From Nilaparvata lugens (Eukaryota > Arthropoda > Insecta > Hemiptera > Delphacidae), in the NCBI RefSeq assembly GCF_014356525.2, contig NC_052509.1:28538390-28602389 (forward strand): DNA of 64,000 bases, given 5' to 3'. This document shows positions 57,381 to 64,000 of the stretch, piece by piece. Position 1 is the stretch's first letter, and each line of letters begins with the position of its first letter. The notes below the pieces were generated by a model that was not told where the DNA came from, searched no databases, and saw only the letters and a program-made list of their open reading frames with translations. The position numbers and the translations under genes are program-made.

Positions 57381-58545
57381 GAAATTTATTTGCCAAAAAA
57401 TTCATACATTACAAAAATTTGAAATAGACATGTCTAACAAAGACACAATATCTTAAACTAAGAAATAACATAGAATAGAACTTGACTAATCATGAAAACC
57501 TAAGATAAAGTAGAATTTTTTAGGCGCCACCAGCAAAAGAAAAAACATCTTTCCCGCTGGTGGGAGTATTTGTATAAATAAATAAAAACAAAAACTTGAA
57601 AAAAGTAGATCAACTAAAAAGAATAAACGAGTAAATACATAGATAGCTTAAAAACGAATGAAAAACAAAATTAAATGAGAAAAAAAAGACAAATCAAATT
57701 GACACCACCACTATTCCGCTCCCAGTGAAAAAACCTCTCCTTAATCCAAGTATCAATCATTCTATCTCGGACTTTTAATTTAAAATCAAATGGTAAAATA
57801 TTTATAAATCTAGTGCTCATATACATGATCTGTCTTCTTATAAAGCTCAACTTTGAATCGTGGATAATATATTTCAAAGATGTGTCAGGTCTTAAGTTAT
57901 AAAACAGTTTGTCAGTTCTGATAAATGTATCTTTGTTTTTAACAATATGTTTAAGAAGTCTTTTGAAATAAAGTTGCCTTATTGTCATTACATTAAATTC
58001 AACAAAGCGGAATTCACTTGAATATAACCTAGGTTTTTTTTAAATTGTCTTAATTATGTACTTTTGAATCAAAAATAAATTAAGAAGGTGAGTGTCATAG
58101 GCTCCACCCCATACAACTAAACCATAATGAATTAAAGACTGTACAAAAGCATAGTATATCATCCTAAGACTTTCCAAGTTAAAAATATTGTTAATTTTGT
58201 AAAATTTATAGTTTGCATATTTTAGTTTATAGCAAAGGAAAGTTATGTGTGGACTCCACCTCAAATATTCGTCTATTATTACACCCAGATATTTAATTTA
58301 ATTAACTTTTTCAATGGATGGGCAGTCACAGGTGAGAGTGTCTGTACAGTTCAAATGCAGCTTCATTCTAAATTCTGCGTTTGGTTGACCACCAGCATTT
58401 ACAGCCAATTTTATGAATATGGTTTTTGAAAAATTAAGACTAAGGGTATTTGAGTCCAACCATTTTTTGACTATATTCATGTCATCCTCAACAACTTTAA
58501 AAACATTGGTCCAACTCTCATGCGAAAAATCGCTCACTTAATCGC
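57381..58545 (-). pseudogene. LINE RT C-terminal fragment inserted in ORF1
   Basis: - strand pieces, from high to low coordinate: VEDDMNIVKKWLDSNTLSLN (58298-58537), RWSPHITFLCYKLKYANYKF and SLIHYGLVVWGGAYD (58040-58264), then QLYFKRLLKHIVKN with the C-terminal tail (57671-57988) and a 3' UTR ending in TTGGCAAATAAATTTC. 5'-truncated just after the catalytic box. The thumb resembles the fragment at 6020-6608. Confidence 0.78.
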
Positions 58546-59352
58546 TCATTGACGGAAGGTGATATTTCGGTGAGTAATGTCGATTCATTTGATTACACTG
58601 ATGCTTTCTTGACTGAACCGCTGACTTTGGATGGAGTCAAAGTGTTGATCTCGGACTGTTTGAAATAGTTTATTGTTCAAATGGACGAAAAAATCTCAAA
58701 CTCCTTGCTTCCTATTAGTGCTAATCTTGCTAGTAATAATGAGCTCCTGAAAGAATTGCAGAAGACTATCGCTAGTCAGAATGAAACTATCAAGTGTCTC
58801 CGTTCCGAAAATGAAGAATTGAAGCATAAAGTGATTAAACTCAGTAGTGAATTTGATGATTTGGAACAATATTCGCGTAGAGAATGTATCGAAATACACA
58901 GTGTTCCCGAGGCGAGAAATGAAAATTTGCAAAAGCTATTCCAGGATGTAGGGAAAGCAATTAAATTTAAAAAGGGCTACGAGGCAGTCAGCTGTTGTCA
59001 TCGACTGAAAAAGCGCAACAATCAAGCTACACCTGGGATAATTGTAAAGTTCACTAGGAGGGAGGATGCGGAGGACTTCATTCAGTTGAAGAAGGATAAG
59101 GGAGTTCTAACTACACGTGATATTGGTCTGACTGGAGCCAATCACATATTCATCAACACATCGTTAACGGCAAAGCGTAGAGTCCTGTTCGGGAAGGCCA
59201 GACAGCTGGTGAAAGCCGCTAAAATCAAATACCTGTGGGTGGATCGAGCTGGAAGAATCAAGGCAAGAGTTGTGGACGGTGGACCTGTCTCTGTGATTCA
59301 ATCGGACGACGATTTGCTGCCCTTTTCTCGATTTGCTGACACTTCGCAATAA
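58546..59352 (+). CDS. LINE ORF1: coiled coil and RRM-like RNA-binding domain
   Basis: The best open frame is 58681-59352 (223 residues). Residues 20-60 form a coiled coil (ETIKCLRSENEELKHKVIKL). EQYSRRECIEIHSVP opens the RRM-like domain, followed by CCHRLKK, IIVKFTRREDAEDFI and the C-terminal block FGKARQLVKAAKIKYLWVDR. An in-frame TAG at about 58667 separates it from a linker (58546-58666) that probably joined it to the PHD finger. It would bind LINE RNA. Confidence 0.8.
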
Positions 59353-60490
59353 TTGGTTATTCTAATTGAATAAACTTTTAAATGAACAATCAGTTTGATT
59401 TAATGCATTGAATGAATTATTCTGAATGATAGTTCTCATTATTTATCAGTTTTTATATATCTTATATAATTTATATTATGCACATATTTAGTGGGATCCC
59501 CTTATTAATTTTTTTCCTATGCTTATGAGAGTGAACATGCAGTTGAAGGTGAATGGTTTTAACAATTGGTTTGATTTCGTGCATTGTATATTGAATGATT
59601 ATTCTTATTGTTCAGCAGTTTTTATATATCTTATGTTATTCATATTATGTACATATTTAGTGGAATCTCTTCATTAATGTTCTTCTATGCTGATGAGAGT
59701 GAATATGCAGTTGCAGGTGAATGATTTTATAAATTAGTTTGTTTCGTGCATGGAATGAATTAACACCACTGTTATGCACTTATTGAATAGCTGAACTCGT
59801 AATTGCGTACAATCACTATCTCTATCACTTCATTTAGTGTTATCTCGTCTGGCTTGTTTTGACTCCTATAAGTTTTCTCTCGTTTCTCGCTTTACAATTT
59901 TGTTTATTACTATTGCCTCTTTCTTCATCTTCTGTATTAACAATGAATAATTAAATAATTTGATTGTATGGTATATATTTGTACTTTCAATTCATTCTGC
60001 ATTAACAATGAATAATTAAATACTGAAATTTTTGTCTTTTTCATCTTGTTGAATTCTGCATGATTTAAATTTTTCTATTGAGCGCTGGCTATGTCTGGTT
60101 GTGAGTTTGTATGTGTGTGTGTTTGTGAGTGAGCGAGGAAATGAGAGTGTGAGAGTGTACATGGTTTGGGGTACTTAGTTATCACAGAGTTTCTATCAAT
60201 TGAGTTATTTAATTTTGGGTCAGCAACCCCTTGCTTTATTTTGTTTTTATTCTCATCCATTCCTTACTATGTTTATCTTGGAATTCATTTTTGGTTATTT
60301 TGTCTAGATTGAGTCTAGTTTTGTTTACTTAATTATCGGTGATGAGTGCGGAATGGGTTTATCCGTTCATCTTATTCCATATCTCAACTGTTTTTATTCT
60401 ATTTTAATTTGTACTTTCAATTTTAATAGTACTATTACCATCCAATCATTCTATTTGTTTCTCCTCTATTTATTAAAAATTATTATTGTC
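59353..60490 (+). other. Inter-ORF spacer with ~170-bp duplication
   Basis: Two to three diverged copies of a ~170-bp unit (CAGTTTTTATATATCTTAT at 59447 and 59616; GTTTG-type anchors at 59393, 59569 and 59737), then a T-rich stretch before ORF2. No gene. The size is similar to the spacer of the LINE at 541-6012. Confidence 0.7.
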
Positions 60491-61063
60491 ATGGAGAGAG
60501 TGAATGAGCAGCATAAATATTTATCAATATACTATCAAAATGTTAGAGGTTTGAGGACTAAGACACACTCATTTCTGACTTCACTCCTGGCTTCTGATTA
60601 TGATGTTATTGTTATCACTGAGACGTGGTTGTGTAATGGAATCATGGACAGTGAGTTGTTCACCGACTCCTATATTATTTATCGGAGAGATAGGCCACAA
60701 GGTATGGGCGGTGGGGTCCTGATTGCTGTTAATCGTAGGGTTCGCTCTAATCTATGTCCCTGTTTAACTCTTGATCCGTACGAGAGTCTTGGTGTCAATA
60801 TCAACTTTGAGGGTGTTAGCCATACAGTAATCGCTGTTTACATTCCTTGCTCTTCTAGCTTTCAGTACTTCGATACCTATTTGAGTCTCCTGGAATCTTG
60901 TTATGCAGCTATTGGTGATAAGTTGATCTTTTTGGGGGATTTTAACTTACCTGAAATTACCAATGATAGGTATTGTTTGGAGCTGGGCTCTCCTTCTGCC
61001 AGAAGATTGGCCTCTTTCGTTAACTTTTATGAGCTGGCTCTCTCTAATACAGTTCTTAATTGA
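60491..61063 (+). pseudogene. LINE ORF2: EEP endonuclease N-terminal part
   Basis: I prefer the ATG at 60491 (MERVNEQHKYLSIYYQNVRG) over the earlier Met of the open frame (60353), whose residues look non-coding. Motifs: YYQNVRGLRTK, ITETWL, GMGGGVLIAV, AVYIPCSS and FLGDFNLPEI. The frame is lost at 61063, where a non-coding repeat begins. The C-terminal part is found from about 61946. Confidence 0.82.
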
Positions 61064-61429
61064 CCGAGCGAAGTGAGGTCTAAGATTCAAGTCGACGGTT
61101 TGGCATTTCTCTTAATGTTTAAATGTTTATAAGTTTATATGTTGCGCATTTACGGCGAAACGCGGTAATAGATTCCCATGAAATTTGACAGGTATGTTCC
61201 TTTTTAAATTGCGCGTCGACGTATATACAAGGTTTTTGGAAATTTTGCATTTCAAGGATAATATAAAAGGAAAAAGGAGCCTCCTTCATACGTCAATATT
61301 AGAGTAAAAATCAGACTATAGAATTATTCATCATAAATCAGCTGTCGAGTTGACTATAAATTGCATGCTATGACGCATGCAATTCAATATCTCAATGTAA
61401 CTTGGTAAAAAATTAACAGCTGTGTAGAC

Positions 61430-61510
61430 TATAAATTGCATGCCTCATTGCATGCCTCATTGCATGCCTCATTGCATGCCTCATTTCATGCCTCATTGAA
61501 TGCCTCATTG
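61430..61510. repeat. 12-bp minisatellite (TTGCATGCCTCA)n
   Basis: About six units, the last ones with TTGAATGCCTCA variants. Confidence 0.9.
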
Positions 61511-61571
61511 AATGCAATTTTTATGCACTATTGAATAGGATGCAAAGAACTTATAACTGCTCGTCTGGGCG

Positions 61572-61799
61572 CCTATAGTGTGGTCCACGTTATAATGGCA
61601 GTGGATAAAGATAGAAGAATAGCGATGCCGATTCTCTGCATTAATTAATTATATTTCTACACCGTCAAAAACATAATTGACATCGTTGTGGACCTAGAAA
61701 AGGATAGTACAACCGGCTTTGTCGAATGATAGACAAGGATAGCAAAACCAAAGTTGATTAAATACTGTCATTATAACGTGTACCTCACTACAGATGTCT
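61572..61799. mobile_element. MITE with ~30-bp TIRs
   Basis: TAGTGTGGTCCACGTTATAA and TGGCAGT at 61573-61602 recur inverted at 61769-61798 (CTGTAGTGAGGTACACGTTA on the reverse strand). No coding content. Confidence 0.8.
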
Positions 61800-61945
61800 T
61801 CTGGTTTTCTCGCGCTAAATTCCGGAAAGCGTTGTATGATAATTAAATCTTGTGTAAGCATGATCTGATCAAATAAATAGTTAGTGTATCAGTGTGGATG
61901 TGCTTATGGTTTGGGACGACGTTATAACTGCGCGAGGTCTGTTCA

Positions 61946-62118
61946 CAGAACTACTAGTTGTAATAATCGTATCTTGGACTTGGTCTTTTCCAGCATTGAC
62001 ATTAATGTTGAGCGTTGTGATTATTTCCTGGTTCCAGAGGATGATCACCATCCATCGCTTGTCATTGCAGTTCAGATGTTGTCCACATTTCCTAATTCCC
62101 GTTCGAATTGTATTGAAC
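61946..62118 (+). pseudogene. LINE EEP endonuclease C-terminal part
   Basis: Reads CNNRILDLVFSSIDINVERC and DYFLVPEDDHHPSLVIAV, the end of the EEP domain started at 60491. The catalytic Ser-Asp-His is represented by EDDHHP. It stops where - strand RT sequence begins. Confidence 0.78.
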
Positions 62119-63118
62119 TGTATGCATCAGTGAGACGAAGGAGAGCTGTCTGAGTTGAATGGAATTTCCTAAAGCCTGATTGAAAGTTATGAAGCTTTCT
62201 ATTGTTGTCTAGAAATTCTACAACTTGAGCATGAATAGCCTAAGTCTTTCTAGCACTTTGGACAATGCAGGTAAAATACTGATTGGTCTGAAATCCTCAA
62301 CTTTATTAGGTGATGCAACTTTATTTAGAGGGCGAACCAGAGCAAACTTCCAGTTTTCAGGGAAATTGCCTTCTTCAAGTGACTTGTTGAAAATGTATGT
62401 AATGGTTGGTAAAACAGCAAATAACATCTTCTTGATAAATTTAATAGGAATTTTGTCTACACCCATAGCATTACTATGAATACGTTGAATTGCTTTGGAA
62501 GTGTCTTCTTCTGAGATTGGATGGAAATGAAATTGATCAATCAGTGGTATATCTAAGTTTGTAACCTGCTCTTCAAGATCATTGATATGATTACCAATGA
62601 CACCTTCGTCGCGTTGGTTGGAATGTTAAACGAAATGGTCATTTATATTGTCCGATGGTAAATCAATTTGGGGATTTGATTTCTGTTTGCAAAGCCCGAA
62701 TTCTTTTATTCCCTGCCAAAGTGATTGAGAGTCGTGTTCATTGTTTGTCATGAACGAATTCAAGTACCTAATCTTTGAGTTCCGTAATTCCTGTTTGACT
62801 CTATTTCTAAGGCTCCTATACTCTATCAAACTGTCCAAGTCGAATGTATTTTTAAATTTTCATTAGCTTTGTCTCTACGTCCCATCATCTCAAGTATTTC
62901 TCTAGTCATCCACGGAACTCGTCGTTCCCTATTGATCCTCCTTGTCACATAAGGTGCATGTTTGTCATACAAAGTCAAAGTCCAATTCTCGAAAGTCTTG
63001 ACCATGTCATACACTGAGGGTAACGCTTCAATTTGATGCCATGGAGCCTGAGCCACATCAGTCAGGAAGGCTGCTTCATCAAAGTTTTTGAAGTCTCTAT
63101 ATGTGATAATTTTCTATT
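62118..63118 (-). pseudogene. LINE ORF2 fragment: EEP end, connector and RT start
   Basis: - strand order: KIITYRDFKNFDEAAFL near 63115, PWHQIEALPSVYDMVKTFEN and RERRVPWMTREILEMMGRRD (62826-63056), RSLRNRVKQELRNSKIRYLN (62626-62838). Then GVDKIPIKFIKKMLFAVLP and DFRPISILPALSKVLERL (62218-62466), and FQSGFRKFHSTQ near 62160. It resembles the LINE at 2690-5563 (which has ITYRDYKN, DGIPIKFIK and YRPISLLSVLSKV). Three frame breaks; truncated before the catalytic box. Confidence 0.8.
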
Positions 63119-64000
63119 AATAAAGTTTGTTGATAATTCTTTTTGCAAATTCAAATTTTATTGCCATCAAAAATCACATTGAAAACTTTCTTAATAGACA
63201 ACAAGATTACAGAAACAAAATGTCAAACATATACCCACATTTATTTGTAGCGCGGCCAGAAAAAGACAAACTTGAGTACTAGCCGTGTGTTTATTAAATA
63301 TAACTCAATATATATATTTTTTGTTAATATTTTGTGAATAAAAATTACGAGTTGATGAGAGATACGAGTAATTCCTTATATTATTGATCCGAATGGTTAT
63401 TCATAATACAGAAGTCGGGGTCACTGCAATCAAAATTTTTTTATTCTGTATGGTAGCTAATAAATTTCATACGTATTGATTGTCCATAATGTATCCAGTG
63501 TCCATAATGGAAGTAATTGAACTACTCAAAATTAATGGCTTACTGGTCCCTCATAGATTTATAGTATTCCTGGTGATTGAGCCTGTCTTTTTCAGCGTTG
63601 TCAATTAATAATAAAGCTTAATTTACAATTAGCTTACCCAGCGAACTTCGTACCGCCAATGTATCTCATGTTACACTTGACTTTATTTGGTGAATCATGA
63701 AATTTATCTGACAATCAACATGTACATTTACATCTCAATACAGACTTCCTATGTGCTTAGTCATGCAGCATTCGTTATTCCGAAAACATATTATTCTTCT
63801 CAATCAATTGGTAGTAATATCTATCAGTAAAGTTTTCAATTAAAAAAAAGGTTATATCAGTGTTTCAAAGAAAAATATTCAATGTTTTCATAGCTGTAGA
63901 TTGTCGATTTATGGTCCAGGAAATATACGATGTACGATGAATCACACAGAATTCCATATTCTTTCCATTTTAGGATGAATATAAGCTAAGCTAAATTCAA
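63119..64000. other. AT-rich stretch, nothing recognised
   Basis: No coding block, repeat array or inverted repeat was recognised. If IFT122 continues, this is still intron. Confidence 0.45.

Larger units (their letters stand above)
61064..61945. mobile_element. Non-coding insertion within the EEP domain
   Basis: About 0.9 kb starting GACCGAGCGAAGTGAGGTC, with a 12-bp minisatellite (61430-61510) and an inner MITE (61572-61799). No transposase or RT motif. It separates two halves of the same EEP domain. The right border is approximate. Confidence 0.65.
57197..62118 (+). mobile_element. LINE with PHD-finger ORF1, twice interrupted
   Basis: Order: PHD finger (57197-57380), inserted - strand LINE scrap (57381-58545), rest of ORF1 (58546-59352), spacer (59353-60490), EEP N-part (60491-61063), inserted repeat (61064-61945), EEP C-part (61946-62118). 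RT is missing; the 3' side is replaced by an opposite-strand LINE scrap. PHD plus coiled coil plus RRM ORF1s are known in the CR1/L2 group. Confidence 0.78.

Overview
This is nuclear DNA from an animal, most likely an insect and plausibly a hemipteran. It is AT-rich, with spliced introns, GT-AG exon borders and a dense load of non-LTR, BEL/Pao and Penelope-like retrotransposons plus small hairpin elements. The species cannot be fixed from the sequence. No bacterial operon, rRNA, tRNA or CRISPR array was seen.

The one host gene recognised is IFT122, the WD-repeat subunit of intraflagellar transport complex A. Eleven exons lie on the + strand between 6713 and 42772: 6713-6833, 7102-7395, 8134-8184, 10502-10577, 25880-26074, 35092-35180, 35799-35936, 38973-39137, 40035-40273, 41897-42049 and 42611-42772. 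The 5' exon(s) lie upstream of the window and the C-terminal half beyond it. Two defects stand out. A coding segment of length 3n+1 is absent between 35180 and 35799, and exon 41897-42049 is one base short, next to an A6 run.

Almost everything else is transposon. 1-6612: a LINE endonuclease scrap, a nearly full LINE (ORF1 735-1568, ORF2 2690-5563) and a reverse-strand LINE scrap. 8815-10137: a GC-rich unit with a 157-bp tandem repeat. 10859-25460 (one intron): a LINE whose broken ORF1 carries FLYWCH, coiled-coil, Ulp1/SENP-like protease and SGNH-esterase modules. It is split by an 8.8-kb BEL/Pao element (15190-23987, 5-bp duplication), which is itself split by a 5'-truncated LINE (18296-19953). 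26102-31808: a Penelope-like element (RT plus GIY-YIG) on the - strand, split by an SGNH-type LINE. 32421-34757: three concentric inverted-repeat pairs. 36428-38840: a + strand copy of the SGNH-type LINE family.

42800-55925, in the last visible intron: a - strand LINE cut in two by a 12.15-kb unit (43468-55619) with ~200-bp inverted termini and a 9-bp direct duplication. Inside it are FLYWCH, THAP/P-transposase and LINE scraps, a small Helitron and several hairpin MITEs. 56283-56830: a 172-bp tandem repeat. 57197-62118: another LINE whose ORF1 starts with a PHD finger, itself broken by two insertions. 62118-63118: a - strand LINE scrap. 63119-64000: nothing recognised.

The most novel candidates are the FLYWCH/Ulp1/SGNH ORF1, the 12-kb long-TIR unit, and the missing IFT122 exon in a stretch flanked by inverted copies of one LINE family. 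Most frame breaks described are in transposons. Some sit in homopolymer runs and could be assembly errors.
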